From Peristeroidobacter agariperforans (lineage in GTDB: Bacteria; Pseudomonadota; Gammaproteobacteria; Steroidobacterales; Steroidobacteraceae), in NCBI RefSeq assembly GCF_004138335.1, contig NZ_RYFW01000002.1:353501-417500 (forward strand): DNA of 64,000 nucleotides. The letters run 5' to 3'. The notes under the pieces were generated by a model. That model had not been told where the DNA came from. It saw only the letters and a program-made list of their open reading frames with translations, and made no database searches. Each line of letters begins with the position of its first letter. Positions within the stretch are counted from its first letter, which is position 1. Positions 26,535 to 36,251 of the stretch are shown piece by piece. A program made the translations under genes and the position numbers.

Positions 26535-27815
26535 ATGTCCGACACGCACACTGAAGATCACATCTATATCGTTGGCGCGGGCCACGCCGGCGGCGAGCTT
26601 GCGTTCGCGTTACGTCAACAAGGTTATGCCGGTCCGTTGACGATCGTCGGCGACGAATCTCATCTGCCGTATCAACGGCCGCCGCTGTCGAAAGCCTATC
26701 TGAAAGGCGAGTGCGAGGCGACGTCGCTGTACCTGCGGCAGCTGGCCGCGTATGAGAAAGCAAACATCAGCTTGGTATTGAGCCGCCGGGTCGAGCGTAT
26801 CGACCGCGCGAACAAGAAGCTGGTGTTCGACGACGGCCGCGAAGTCACCTATTCGAAGCTTGCGCTGGCGACTGGCGGACGCGCGCGTCGCATGACCATC
26901 AACGATGCAGCTCGCGCCGAGCGGACCAGCAACTTCCGTTATCTGCGCAACATCGATGACGTGATGGCGATTCGCGCGCGCTTTGAAGCCGGGCAGCGCC
27001 TTGTCGTTATTGGCGGTGGTTACGTTGGGTTGGAAGTTGCTGCTTCGGCAATCGCGCGCGGCGTGAAAGTCACCGTGCTCGAGGCGCTGCCTCGCGTGTT
27101 GGCGCGCGTCACGGCGCCGCAGATGTCTCAGTTCTATGAAAAGGTGCACCGTGACGCTGGCGTCGATCTGCGCACCAACATCGAAGTCACGGGTCTGGAA
27201 TTCAATGCCGCTGGCGATGCGGTTACAGCGGTTCACTGCACCGGCGGCGTGGTGATTCCTGCTGATTTCGTCGTTGTCGGCATCGGCTTGTTGCCCAACA
27301 CCGAAGTGGCGCAGGCGGCGGGCCTGGATGTCGACAACGGCATAGTGGTCAACGAGTACGCCGTCACCTCCGATCCGGACATCGTCGCTGCGGGCGACTG
27401 CACGAATCATCCGAGCGTGTTCTGCGGCCGGCGCATTCGTCTGGAGTCGGTGCCGAATGCGGTCGAACAGGCTCGCGTCGCTGCAGCTTCGCTCGCCGGC
27501 AAACCGAAGGCCTATGACTCGGTGCCGTGGTTCTGGTCCGACCAATACGATCTGAAATTGCAAATGACGGGGCTGTCGCAAGGCTACGATCAGTTCGTGC
27601 TGCGCGGTTCGATGGAGAACAAGTCGTTCGCCGCCTTCTATCTGAAGCAGGGCCGGCTGATCGCTGTCGACGCCGTCAATCGTGCGCAGGAATTCATGGT
27701 CGCCAAGCGCATGGTCGTAGCGTGTAAACCGTTCGACCCCGCGGTGCTCGCCGATGAGTCGGTGCCGCTGAAGACCCTTGCCGGGCCTGTACAGGCCGCC
27801 GCGCCCCAAGCCTGA
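26535..27815 (+). CDS. FAD-dependent NAD(P)H:ferredoxin reductase
   Basis: 426 residues, standard for the CamA/ThcD/AndAa class. FAD motif VGAGHAGGELA at the start, NAD(P) motif VIGGGYVGLEVAA near residue 157, and the FAD-closing PDIVAAGDCTNHPSV near 280. The C-terminal domain (VPWFWSDQYDLKLQM) is the ferredoxin-facing part. It passes electrons from NADH or NADPH to the adjacent ferredoxin. It is adjacent to the F420 genes; a link between the two systems is inference. Confidence 0.93.
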   Translation: MSDTHTEDHIYIVGAGHAGGELAFALRQQGYAGPLTIVGDESHLPYQRPPLSKAYLKGECEATSLYLRQLAAYEKANISLVLSRRVERIDRANKKLVFDDGREVTYSKLALATGGRARRMTINDAARAERTSNFRYLRNIDDVMAIRARFEAGQRLVVIGGGYVGLEVAASAIARGVKVTVLEALPRVLARVTAPQMSQFYEKVHRDAGVDLRTNIEVTGLEFNAAGDAVTAVHCTGGVVIPADFVVVGIGLLPNTEVAQAAGLDVDNGIVVNEYAVTSDPDIVAAGDCTNHPSVFCGRRIRLESVPNAVEQARVAAASLAGKPKAYDSVPWFWSDQYDLKLQMTGLSQGYDQFVLRGSMENKSFAAFYLKQGRLIAVDAVNRAQEFMVAKRMVVACKPFDPAVLADESVPLKTLAGPVQAAAPQA

Positions 27816-27827
27816 TATTTGCGCCCG

Positions 27828-27851
27828 CCGCTGACCCGTCGGGGTCAGCGG
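27828..27851 (+). terminator. Hairpin between ferredoxin reductase and prpC
   Basis: A perfect 10-bp stem, CCGCTGACCC with GGGTCAGCGG (27828-27837, 27842-27851), loop GTCG, 12 bases after the stop. No T run follows; it may separate the redox genes from prpCD. Confidence 0.4.
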
Positions 27852-27987
27852 CTTCGGGAAGACCCCATTGTTCGCAAGGACGCTGTGCTGGCCTTGTGGC
27901 AAAGTGGCGGCGGCGCTTCGGCGCGCTGCTGCCGAAGGGAAAAATTTTAGGGCAAATCGCCATCTCAATCCTTTTTGGGGGCTCGCG

Positions 27988-29145
27988 ATGACCGAAGCAA
28001 CTTCGACCACCGGCTTCAAACCGAAGAAGTCCGTCGCACTGTCCGGCGTCACCGCCGGAAATACCGCGCTGTGTACCGTCGGACGCAGCGGCAACGATCT
28101 GCACTATCGCGGTTATGACATCCTCGATATCGCCAACAGCTGCGAGTTCGAGGAAATCGCGTACCTGCTGATTCACGGCAAATTGCCGAATCACGCCGAG
28201 CTCGCCAGTTACAAAGCCAAGCTGTCACGTTTGCGCGGTTTGCCTGCGGCTGTCAAAGCCGTGCTCGAGCAATTGCCCGCGGCGGCGCATCCGATGGATG
28301 TAATGCGAACTGGCGTGTCGACGCTGGGCTGTGTGCTGCCTGAGCCCGAACATCACAGCGCGGCCGCGGCTCGTGACATTGCCGATCGGCTCATCGCCAG
28401 CCTCGGCTCCATGCTCGCGTATTGGTATCACTACAGTCATCACGGCCGTCGCATCGACGTGGACACCGGTGACGATTCGATCGGCGGGCATTTCCTGCAC
28501 TTGTTGCACCAGGAAACGCCGTCGCGCGAGTGGGTGCACGCGATGCATACATCGCTCATCCTCTATGCCGAGCATGAGTTCAATGCGTCGACGTTCACGG
28601 CGCGCGTCATAGCGGGCACCGGTTCGGATATGTATTCCGCGATCACCGGCGCGATCGGCGCACTGCGCGGTCCGAAGCATGGCGGTGCGAATGAAGTCGC
28701 GTTCGAAATCCAGCAGCGCTACGACTCGCCCGAGCAGGCCGACGAAGACATCCGCAAGCGGGTGGGGAACAAGGAAGTGATCATCGGCTTCGGCCATCCG
28801 GTCTATACGATCTCCGATCCGCGCAATGAGGTCATCAAGGAAGTCGCACGCACGCTGGCACAGGATGCGGGCGACACCAAGATGTTCGATATCGCGGCGC
28901 GGCTGGAACAGACGATGAAAGAGATCAAGAACATGTTCCCGAACCTGGACTGGTACTCGGCGGTGTCGTATCACCTGATGGGCGTGCCGACCTCCATGTT
29001 TACTCCGCTGTTCGTCATCGCTCGCACGACTGGCTGGGCCGCGCACGTCATCGAACAGCGCGAGGACGGCAAGATCATCCGGCCGAGCGCGAACTACGTC
29101 GGGCCGGAGAACCTCGAGTTCGTGCCGCTCGACCAGAGGAAATGA
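27988..29145 (+). CDS. prpC: 2-methylcitrate synthase / citrate synthase family
   Basis: 385 residues from ATG 27988, preceded by GGGGG; upstream codons look non-coding. Citrate synthase catalytic elements: His in [17 protein letters not shown] region, the conserved GPKHGGANE, and [13 protein letters not shown] holding the second His and following Asp. Length and sequence fit PrpC rather than the larger hexameric GltA. It condenses propionyl-CoA with oxaloacetate. prpD begins 4 bases after its stop, which supports the methylcitrate role. Confidence 0.9.
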   Translation: MTEATSTTGFKPKKSVALSGVTAGNTALCTVGRSGNDLHYRGYDILDIANSCEFEEIAYLLIHGKLPNHAELASYKAKLSRLRGLPAAVKAVLEQLPAAAHPMDVMRTGVSTLGCVLPEPEHHSAAAARDIADRLIASLGSMLAYWYHYSHHGRRIDVDTGDDSIGGHFLHLLHQETPSREWVHAMHTSLILYAEHEFNASTFTARVIAGTGSDMYSAITGAIGALRGPKHGGANEVAFEIQQRYDSPEQADEDIRKRVGNKEVIIGFGHPVYTISDPRNEVIKEVARTLAQDAGDTKMFDIAARLEQTMKEIKNMFPNLDWYSAVSYHLMGVPTSMFTPLFVIARTTGWAAHVIEQREDGKIIRPSANYVGPENLEFVPLDQRK

Positions 29146-29149
29146 ACAG

Positions 29150-30604
29150 ATGGCGCATCACGATCTCAAATCGGCAGAACGTCCGGCCCCGGACGAGATA
29201 TTGCAGGCGATTGCCGATTACGCGCTGTCGTATCAGGTCGACAGCGAGGCCGCTTACGAGACCGCGTATTACTGCTTGATGGATACGTTGGCCTGCGGCT
29301 TCCAGGCCCTGCAGTATCCGGCGTGCACTAAGTTGTTGGGGCCGGTGGTGCCTGGAGCGGTGATGCCGGGTGGATCGCGAGTGCCAGGTACGAGCTATGA
29401 GCTCGACCCGGTGCAGGCGGCGTTCAACATCGGCGCGATGGTTCGCTGGCTCGATTTCAACGACACCTGGCTGGCGGCGGAATGGGGACATCCATCCGAC
29501 AATCTCGGCGGCATTCTCGCGGTCGCGGATTACATGGCGCGGCGCAGTGGCGCACAGGGCAAGGTGTCGCTGAGGGTGAGAGATGTGCTCACCGCCATGA
29601 TCAAGGCGCATGAGATTCAGGGCGTGGGCGCGCTGGAGAATAGTTTCAATCGCGTTGGATTGGATCACGTATTGCTGGTGCGGCTCGCCTCTACGGCGGT
29701 GACGACCGCGATGCTCGGCGGCTCGCGAGAGCAGGTGATCAACGCAGTCTCGAACGCGTTCGTCGATGGCGGCGCGTTGCGCACCTATCGTCACGCCCCG
29801 AACACCGGGTCCCGAAAGAGCTGGGCGGCGGGGGATGCGACCAGCCGGGCGGTGAGGCATGCGTTGATGGCGATGGCGGATGAGATGGGATATCCGTCGG
29901 CGGTCACGGCGTCGACGTGGGGTTTCCAGGATGTGCTGATGAAAGGCAAGCCGCTGTCGTTCCCGCAGGCCTTCGGCAGCTACGTGATGGAAAACATCCT
30001 GTTCAAGATTTCCTTCCCGGCGGAATTCCACGGCCAGACGGCGGTGGAGGCGGCGATGAAGCTGCATCCGCAGGTGAAGCGCCACATCGACGATATCGAG
30101 CGCGTTGTGATCGAGACGCAGGAATCGGGCGTGCGAATCATCGATAAGACGGGCCCGCTCGATAATCCCGCGGATCGCGATCATTGCATTCAGTACATGG
30201 TCGCGATTGCACTGATCTTCGGTCGGCTCTCAGCATCCGACTACGAGGACGCGACGGCAAGCGATCCGCGCATCGATGCGTTACGAGAGAAGATGGTCGT
30301 GAGCGAGAATACGAGCTTCACGGAGGAGTACTACGCGCCGGATAAGCGATACATCGGCAACGCGGTGCAAGTGTTCTTCAGGGACGGCACCAGGACCGAG
30401 CGGGTGCAGGTCGATGTTCCGCTAGGTCACCGCACGCGTCGGGCAGAGGGCATGCCGGTGCTCGTGCAGAAATTCGAAGCCTCCGTAGCCGCGCACTTTT
30501 CGCCGAAGCAAACCGAGGCAATCAAAGCGATGTTTGCCGATCGGGGGAGGCTGGAGAAGATGCCGGTGCAGGAGTTCGTGGCGGGGTTGGTGAAAAACAA
30601 GTGA
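29150..30604 (+). CDS. prpD: 2-methylcitrate dehydratase (MmgE/PrpD family)
   Basis: 484 residues, the standard PrpD length. Family motifs include [35 protein letters not shown] and [14 protein letters not shown]. It dehydrates 2-methylcitrate to 2-methyl-cis-aconitate. AGAGGAA precedes the ATG. The aconitase-type hydratase and methylisocitrate lyase (prpB) of the cycle are not next to it, so they must be encoded elsewhere if the cycle is complete. Confidence 0.93.
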   Translation: MAHHDLKSAERPAPDEILQAIADYALSYQVDSEAAYETAYYCLMDTLACGFQALQYPACTKLLGPVVPGAVMPGGSRVPGTSYELDPVQAAFNIGAMVRWLDFNDTWLAAEWGHPSDNLGGILAVADYMARRSGAQGKVSLRVRDVLTAMIKAHEIQGVGALENSFNRVGLDHVLLVRLASTAVTTAMLGGSREQVINAVSNAFVDGGALRTYRHAPNTGSRKSWAAGDATSRAVRHALMAMADEMGYPSAVTASTWGFQDVLMKGKPLSFPQAFGSYVMENILFKISFPAEFHGQTAVEAAMKLHPQVKRHIDDIERVVIETQESGVRIIDKTGPLDNPADRDHCIQYMVAIALIFGRLSASDYEDATASDPRIDALREKMVVSENTSFTEEYYAPDKRYIGNAVQVFFRDGTRTERVQVDVPLGHRTRRAEGMPVLVQKFEASVAAHFSPKQTEAIKAMFADRGRLEKMPVQEFVAGLVKNK

Positions 30605-30748
30605 GTGCCGCGGCGCCGTCCCGCTCTGGCCAGAGAGCTTGTGAATGATTCGCGCGGCCCGATCGCCGACTCGCACGTTTCAGGCCTGGCTCGTTCGGTA
30701 GTTGCGGGGAAGCATCGGTATTGGACAAACGAAATGCGCAGGCGCACG

Positions 30749-31936
30749 TCAGAAGATCGCCCCGAGCAGAAAAGTCGCAAAGTCATCGAGCGAGAACATC
30801 GTCAACAGCAGCGGCAGGAAGGGTGTGGCTGAGATCGCGGCAAGTCTCATTACGTCCTTGATGTCGAACGGCAGTAGGCGTGTTTCTCGAACGACGCTGT
30901 AGCTGTTACCAAGATCGGCGAGCGACTGGATATCGCCGCTGCCGAGCAGGGGCTCGCCTTGCGGAGCGCCGCCCTCCACCCACTTCTGGTTAAACTCATC
31001 AGAGTACCGATTGACCAACCGACCAAAGTGACGCAATGCCTTGCGCTTGGCCCGCAGCAGTTGAGGCGTGAATACCGTGAGCGGAATGAGAGTCACGAGC
31101 AGGAAAAAGAAGAGGAAGCTGAGAATCTCCACTTTGAAGTCCAGCAGATTCCGGCCCCCGTACAGAATCTGACTCGCGATCAGCCCGGCAGCCACTGCGC
31201 CCTGGGCCAGCAGAACGAGTGAGAAGGCGTAGAGACTCTCGCTCAGGAAACCCAGTCCAGCCGCCCGATCCGCATGGCTGGCGAGGAGGCGCAGCTGCAG
31301 CCGCGACACCCGCCATAGAAACCAGAACCACAGAACGAAGCGAAAATACCAACGCATCAGCATGAACTGGAAGATCGGCACGCTGACAAAGGCATGCCAG
31401 TACCCGGCCGGCGTGAGCTGAATCTGCGCTCCATCCTGACTGGCATACCAACTGGTCGTATGCAGCGCGATCTCATTGCGCCAGATCCAATGTCCGACGG
31501 CGTAGACGAGCACGATCAGCGCCAGCTCGATGATGGGCGAGTTGCGCAGACGCAGGGTCGAATCGATCGCTGCGCGAAACTCAGGCATCTGTTCCGACAA
31601 GATCAGCCCTCGTTCCACGAACTGGCTCACCACATGATGAATGCGACGGTGCACGACGAGCTCCGCCGCGATCAGCAGCGGCAGCGCAATCAGGAATCGA
31701 ACGTGCGTCTCGATGTCGTCGGCAAAGGCGATCGAGACATCATCCCCGAGGGCATCTCCGCGCAGTGCAGACAACACCAATAGCGGGAGCCACGCGATGC
31801 CCGTAACGACGATCATCCGCCGATGCAACAGTTCCAGCGCATTGCCCGACAGATGCGTGCGCAGGAATATTTGGAACAGCGGACCGCCGAGCACCAGGGA
31901 GAAATCGGGTCGCGATTCGAGTATCGGCGTGCTCAT
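30749..31936 (-). CDS. Polytopic membrane protein of unknown function
   Basis: 395 residues. Seven or eight hydrophobic spans can be drawn, near residues 40-60, 78-98, 135-152, 180-210 (possibly two), 225-255, 270-295 and 365-390. The loop with FRFVLWFWFLWRVSRLQLRL is rich in Phe, Trp and Arg. A charged cytoplasmic stretch (LLRAKRKALRHFGRLVNRY) precedes the last span. No enzyme or transporter signature was recognised. It stands alone, convergent with prpD and divergent from the VOC lipoprotein. Confidence 0.8.
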   Translation of the reverse strand: MSTPILESRPDFSLVLGGPLFQIFLRTHLSGNALELLHRRMIVVTGIAWLPLLVLSALRGDALGDDVSIAFADDIETHVRFLIALPLLIAAELVVHRRIHHVVSQFVERGLILSEQMPEFRAAIDSTLRLRNSPIIELALIVLVYAVGHWIWRNEIALHTTSWYASQDGAQIQLTPAGYWHAFVSVPIFQFMLMRWYFRFVLWFWFLWRVSRLQLRLLASHADRAAGLGFLSESLYAFSLVLLAQGAVAAGLIASQILYGGRNLLDFKVEILSFLFFFLLVTLIPLTVFTPQLLRAKRKALRHFGRLVNRYSDEFNQKWVEGGAPQGEPLLGSGDIQSLADLGNSYSVVRETRLLPFDIKDVMRLAAISATPFLPLLLTMFSLDDFATFLLGAIF

Positions 31937-32167
31937 GCGCCATCATGTTCCGACGATCGACACGTGGGTACAGTACGTGCCAGGGGACAGGCTGCGTGGA
32001 GAACTAGTGATCGGCGGAAGTAATTCGGGCAACTGCCGTTCACTCGATACGTACGGCGTTCGAACGCCCAACGCACTTCCCCAAGGACGAATGGCACGGA
32101 GCATCGAAGGCGTTAAGACTTTTCGCACCAAGTCCTGCCGGCCCGGCAGTGAAGCCCTCTATCTACG

Positions 32168-33030
32168 ATGCGTGCATGGTCAGGCACTCTTGCTGTCGCG
32201 CTCTGCGCAATTGTGGCTGCGTGTACCTCGACAACGCGCCTCGATACGTCGACGCTCTCATTCTCGCAGGACCCGCTCATCGGCAAGGTCGTATGGAACG
32301 ACCTCATCACGAACGATCTCGCTGCGGTTCGCGCTTTTTATAGCGGCTTGTTCGGTTGGACTTACGACGACGCCGGCAGCCGGCATGGACACAAGTATCT
32401 GATTGCCAGGGCGGGCAATATCTACGTTGGCGGACTTCTCGAAGTCGATGAGCGCGCCGACGGCAAGCCGATGTCTCGATGGCTCCCGTACGTCTCTGTC
32501 GATGACGTCGACGCCGCGGTCCAGCGCACGAAAGCGGAAGGCGGGCGAGTGGCAGTGCCGCCGACGAAGGTGAATCTCGGGCGCGTCGCCGCAATCATCG
32601 ATCCCGAAGGAGCTGTCATCGGTTTTGCTCGCAGCCGTATCGGTGATCCTGATGATACGAGCACCGCGCCAGCCCTCGGTCGCATCGTGTGGACCGAGCT
32701 GTTAGCGAACGATCCGACACAGGCAGCTAAGTTCTATGCGGCAGTCGTCGGTTACGAGCCGCTCACGGCCGCGAGGCGCGGCGGCGAATATACATGGCTT
32801 ACGCAGGGGGTACGCGGCGTGCGGGTCTCTTCGAGAACCCTTCCAGCGAGGCCGAGCCGGTGTGGCTGACTTTTTTCGCTGTTGATGATCCGGTTGCGGC
32901 GGCTGAGCGTGTGCGGACGCTCGGAGGGAGAGTCGTGCTCCCACCGTCGCCGACCTTGCGCGACAACACGATCGCGGTCGTCACCGATCCTGCCGGTGCG
33001 ATCCTGGTCCTGCAGAAGTTTCCGATGTGA
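32168..33030 (+). pseudogene. Two-domain VOC (glyoxalase-like) lipoprotein, frameshifted
   Basis: The first frame starts at ATG 32168 with a lipoprotein signal (AIVAAC) and encodes one full VOC domain (VVWNDLITNDLAAVRAFYSG) plus the start of a second (IVWTELLANDPTQAAKFYAA). It then runs into an out-of-frame tail ending at 32869. The rest of domain two (AEPVWLTFFAVDDPVAAAE, ending QKFPM) is in the -1 frame and stops at 33030. The switch point is the run of five G at 32806-32810: one extra G, or -1 slippage, would restore a single protein. VOC domains bind metals for glyoxalase, dioxygenase or resistance chemistry; the activity here is unknown. A sequencing error is a real alternative. Confidence 0.8.
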
Positions 33031-33044
33031 AGCGGAGTTCTTCC

Positions 33045-33200
33045 ATGCGCCAGTTCGTGCGAAAAATCTCTGTTTGTGCGCTCGTCGCGACGATGCTGTC
33101 GCTCGGCGGATGCAGCGGCAACGTCGGTGTCGGCGTCAGCGTCGGCGTGCCGATCGGGAATCACGGGTATATGAGTGTCGGCACGAGTCGGTGGCGGTGA
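33045..33200 (+). CDS. Small Gly/Val-repeat lipoprotein
   Basis: 51 residues. GGAG lies eight bases before ATG 33045. The N-terminus MRQFVRKISVCALVATML leads into a lipobox LGGC, so Cys23 would be lipidated. The mature part begins with a GVGVSVGVPIG repeat and ends with TSRWR. It starts 14 bases after the VOC reading frame ends, and its stop lies 4 bases from the convergent nuclease stop. No function recognised; the glycine-valine run resembles other tiny envelope lipoproteins. Confidence 0.6.
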   Translation: MRQFVRKISVCALVATMLSLGGCSGNVGVGVSVGVPIGNHGYMSVGTSRWR

Positions 33201-33204
33201 ACTT

Positions 33205-34128
33205 TCAGCGCTCGTGACGAAATGCCCAACGCAACACCTCGGTGAGTCGATAGCCCGCCAGCGTCAGTCGCTGCTCGGCCACTTCCAGGGATTCATCGAG
33301 ATAACGTTGGGGCTGCTCCGTTGCAGTTTTGGCGGAATCGCTGGCTCGCAGATCGGGGCCGTACGCCAGGGTGGCGGCGAGCTGATAGCTTTCCTTGGCC
33401 CATTCCGAAAATTCCGTGGCGCTCTTGAACGGTTGCAGCGTGAACTGCGAGCGCGGGACGCGACTCATGAGATCTTCGGCGCGCTCGATGGCGAACTCGG
33501 GCTCGCCGTCGCGGCTGACCCGGTCGTCCCAGTACCAGTGCAGCGAGACCGGCTCCCGGGCGACAGGATCCAGCACGAACTGCAGGCTGCCGCCACGATC
33601 GCCTTCCGGAAAACGTTTCGATACTTGTGACACGCTGTGCAGCGGCTGATGGATGTCGCCGACCAGATGAAATATCCAGGCCAGCGCGACCGCTCGCTCG
33701 CCGGCGGAAGCGCGCGAATCGGACGCGACGCTCAGACTCAGCGCGAACGCTTCATACGCGGCACCCTGCGGCACATCTTCCGGCAGCTTCGCCGGCGGCG
33801 ACGATTTGTCGACGATGGGCCGCGACCAGTAGTGCCAGGTTGGATGATCGTGAATGCTGCCGCGGGTGTCGTCCGGCCAGCGGGCCAGCTCGAGGAACAT
33901 GCGACGACCGCGTTCCTCGCCCTTGGCCCGGCCGATAGCCACTTCGAAGGCGCCGCGATCCGGATGTTTCTCGGCCAGCGCGACCACTCGATCGACGATC
34001 CGTCGGTCTTGCGCATTCAGTTCGTCATAAGCAATCGCTGCGCTGACCATATGTCCCGGGCGAGACCAGGCCAGGGCCGTCGAACAGGGGAGGGTGACAG
34101 CAAGCAGCAGGGCGAGGAATGGCTTCAT
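33205..34128 (-). CDS. Secreted S1/P1-type nuclease
   Basis: 307 residues from ATG 34128, with signal peptide MKPFLALLLAVTLPCSTALA. After cleavage the mature chain would start near Trp in AWSRPGH, and the N-terminal Trp is one of the trinuclear zinc ligands in this family. Other ligand motifs are visible: ARWPDD, HPTWHYW, FHLVGDIHQPLH and GDRGG. It should hydrolyse single-stranded DNA/RNA and 3'-nucleotides in the periplasm or outside, likely for phosphate or nucleoside scavenging. It is next to a phosphodiesterase gene in the same orientation. Confidence 0.92.
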   Translation of the reverse strand: MKPFLALLLAVTLPCSTALAWSRPGHMVSAAIAYDELNAQDRRIVDRVVALAEKHPDRGAFEVAIGRAKGEERGRRMFLELARWPDDTRGSIHDHPTWHYWSRPIVDKSSPPAKLPEDVPQGAAYEAFALSLSVASDSRASAGERAVALAWIFHLVGDIHQPLHSVSQVSKRFPEGDRGGSLQFVLDPVAREPVSLHWYWDDRVSRDGEPEFAIERAEDLMSRVPRSQFTLQPFKSATEFSEWAKESYQLAATLAYGPDLRASDSAKTATEQPQRYLDESLEVAEQRLTLAGYRLTEVLRWAFRHER

Positions 34129-34185
34129 TGCGGATCCCGTGACGACAAACAAGACGCGGCGATTGTAAGCCTGTCACGGGCAGCA

Positions 34186-34207
34186 CCGGCGGCCCCGGCG
34201 CCGCCGG
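34186..34207 (-). terminator. GC hairpin downstream of the GDPD gene
   Basis: CCGGCGGC (34186-34193) pairs perfectly with GCCGCCGG (34200-34207) around a 6-base loop, 20 bases beyond the GDPD stop. No T run is present in either direction. Confidence 0.4.
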
Positions 34208-34227
34208 AATCAGTTTCTCACCAGGGA

Positions 34228-35508
34228 TTACTTCAATCCCATGCAGTTTGCGTAGTAGGTCACGGTCGCCGGCCAGTCGGAGAAGATGCCGATGACGCCG
34301 ACCTTGCGAGCGAGCACGTCCAGCGCCTTGTACATGTCGCTGTCTTTCTTCAGCGCGCGACCGGTCGGATCGAAGGCGTAGTAGAAGCCCGCGCCAACGC
34401 CGCCGTTGCGCAGGTCCGCACGCTCGAACGACCAGGTGATGATGTCGAAGCCGAGGCTCTTGATGTCGAGCGCGTATTGCGACGGCACGATCTCGTCGTT
34501 GCTGTTCACCGCGAGCAACACGCCGATCGGCGGAGCGATGATCTTCACGCCCTGCTTCTTGAGCTGCTTCAGCTGTTCGAACGTCAGGCGCGGGAAGTTG
34601 GGCGACGACGGATCGACGTCATCCAGATACACCGCCTGCTGGCCGAAGCGCGGCTCCCGCTTGATCCAGTACAGAACGTCGCGGATATCGAACGACTGCG
34701 GGTACACGTCCTTCGGATGCACCCCCGCGGCTTTGAACTCGTCGATCATCGCCTGCGCGTAGCCTTCCTGGCCGCCGAACACGGTCTGCAGGCGCTGCGG
34801 ATTGCCGGCCTTCAGTTCCGGAGTGTGCTTGACGCCGAGCTTCTTGTTCAGCGCGATGCTCTCACGCAGCGTGAGCAGGGTGCCTCGGCTGCTGTAGAGA
34901 TCGGTGCGGAACGAGGCGGTGCCGCCGAGATAGCCTTTCGAGGTGGTGGCGTTCGGGTTGGATGCGTCCATCTTGCCCTTCAGCGTCTTGAACTGAGCGA
35001 GTGTGATGTCACTGGCGCAGCACTTGGGGCTGGAGCCCGGGCCGGACCACGGCGCCGTGCAGGAGGCGTTCAATTCTGTGTCGACGATGTTGGTGGTGGT
35101 GTGCAGATCGCACTCGTCGTGACGGCACACCAGTTCGCCGTCCTTGGTGAAAGTCACATCGCACTCGACCACGCCCGCGCCCTGGCGCGCACCGGCTTCA
35201 TACGCTTCCTTGGTGTGCTCCGGGAATTGCAGCGGCGCGCCGCGATGCGCGATGGAGAAATTGGACTTGTAGAACGGGCCGGCCTTGCAGCTCTGCAGCT
35301 TGTCCTTCAGGCGGCTGTCGTCGAGACCGTCGATCAGGAAGAACGGGCGGTCGCCGAGCTGCACGGATGTGCGTCCCGGGAAGCCCCTGTCGTCATGGCG
35401 ATCGCCGTAACCATCGTCGCCGCGGCCGTAATCGCCGGCGAGCGAGGCAAAGGAACAAAGCGCAGCTAGCAAAGCCGCGGGCGCGGCCAACTGCAAAGGG
35501 TGTGGCAT
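34228..35508 (-). CDS. Secreted glycerophosphodiester phosphodiesterase
   Basis: 426 residues from ATG 35508 with AGGAG eight bases upstream. A signal peptide (PAALLAALCSFASLAGD) is followed by an Asp/Gly-rich linker. The GDPD barrel shows the catalytic HRGAPLQFPEHT and the metal-binding VVECDVTFTKDGELVCRHD. An insertion with a CC pair (SPKCCASD) and DLHTTT is typical of the larger periplasmic members. It would cleave glycerophosphodiesters to glycerol-3-phosphate plus an alcohol. With the adjacent nuclease it suggests extracytoplasmic phosphorus scavenging. Confidence 0.92.
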   Translation of the reverse strand: MPHPLQLAAPAALLAALCSFASLAGDYGRGDDGYGDRHDDRGFPGRTSVQLGDRPFFLIDGLDDSRLKDKLQSCKAGPFYKSNFSIAHRGAPLQFPEHTKEAYEAGARQGAGVVECDVTFTKDGELVCRHDECDLHTTTNIVDTELNASCTAPWSGPGSSPKCCASDITLAQFKTLKGKMDASNPNATTSKGYLGGTASFRTDLYSSRGTLLTLRESIALNKKLGVKHTPELKAGNPQRLQTVFGGQEGYAQAMIDEFKAAGVHPKDVYPQSFDIRDVLYWIKREPRFGQQAVYLDDVDPSSPNFPRLTFEQLKQLKKQGVKIIAPPIGVLLAVNSNDEIVPSQYALDIKSLGFDIITWSFERADLRNGGVGAGFYYAFDPTGRALKKDSDMYKALDVLARKVGVIGIFSDWPATVTYYANCMGLK

Positions 35509-35691
35509 CGAACTCTCCTGCGAATGAGATAGGGAGTCCGGCGCCACATCTTGGTGGTTAACTTAATGGGCGCTCGAACGGCCTAGAGATACGCCGGCGA
35601 AGTTCAATGCAGGTTGCGATTCGATGATCGCTCGATGACAACCGGAGAATCCGGCTGTCGACCGGTCCCGAAATGGAACCGGGGGACGAAA

Positions 35692-35910
35692 TCAGCTGTT
35701 GGTACGTTCCGCGTGCAGCGTATTGCGCACGAGCCGGGTCGCGATGACCGAAACGAAGGTCTTGACTCGAGCCTGAGAATTCAGGCGTGCATGTTCGATC
35801 TCGTAGAGTTCGCGCACATGCTCGACCGGGGTATCGCTCTCCTTGGCGAGAGCTTCGATGGCTTGTTGCTGTTTGGCCGGATCACCTGCGTTATTGCGCA
35901 AGACGGTCAT
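35692..35910 (-). CDS. Small DUF3562-like protein
   Basis: 72 residues, highly charged and helical. The pattern ALAKESDTPVEHVRELYEIE and the basic tail FVSVIATRLVRNTL resemble the DUF3562 family. A strong GGAGGG precedes ATG 35910. It has no membrane segment and stands alone between the GDPD and MCP genes. Function unknown. Confidence 0.75.
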   Translation of the reverse strand: MTVLRNNAGDPAKQQQAIEALAKESDTPVEHVRELYEIEHARLNSQARVKTFVSVIATRLVRNTLHAERTNS

Positions 35911-36251
35911 GATCCCTCCAGGTGTGTAGAAGCGAGTTCATCGGCGGAGCGCATGTTAGCCGCAGTCCCCGCCGTTACCGTTAACTTCGCCGTGCCTGCG
36001 CCATTTTGGTGCAAGGGCTGAATAAGCTTTTATTGTGGTGTCAGTCACTTGCACCGCCTTGCTGGCGGATTGCCGACAACCTGTCACATTCGCGGAACGC
36101 GCCATTTGCGCAAGTCAAGCAATAAGTTTCCGGTGGTAAGGCTTACGCTGGGCTCAGGCGGTCCCCGAATCCCCCGATGACCTGTCAAGGTCCGCCCCCC
36201 GCGACCGATAAGACTAGCTAAGCAGAACTGCGCACATTGTTTGGAGTTGTC
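35911..36251. other. Intergenic region upstream of the MCP gene
   Basis: 341 bases without a credible gene. The left end holds the divergent start of the DUF3562-like gene. The right end holds a sigma28-type promoter (36185-36211). The middle contains an AT-rich AATAAGCTTTTATT near 36020 and nothing else recognised. Confidence 0.6.
36185..36211 (+). promoter_or_regulatory. Putative FliA (sigma28) flagellar-class promoter of the MCP gene
   Basis: TCAA (36185-36188) is followed after exactly 15 bases by ACCGATAA (36204-36211). The consensus is TAAA-N15-GCCGATAA, so 10 of 12 positions match at the correct spacing. Transcription would begin about 36218, some 34 bases before the MCP start. Chemoreceptor genes are classic FliA targets. 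Confidence 0.65.
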
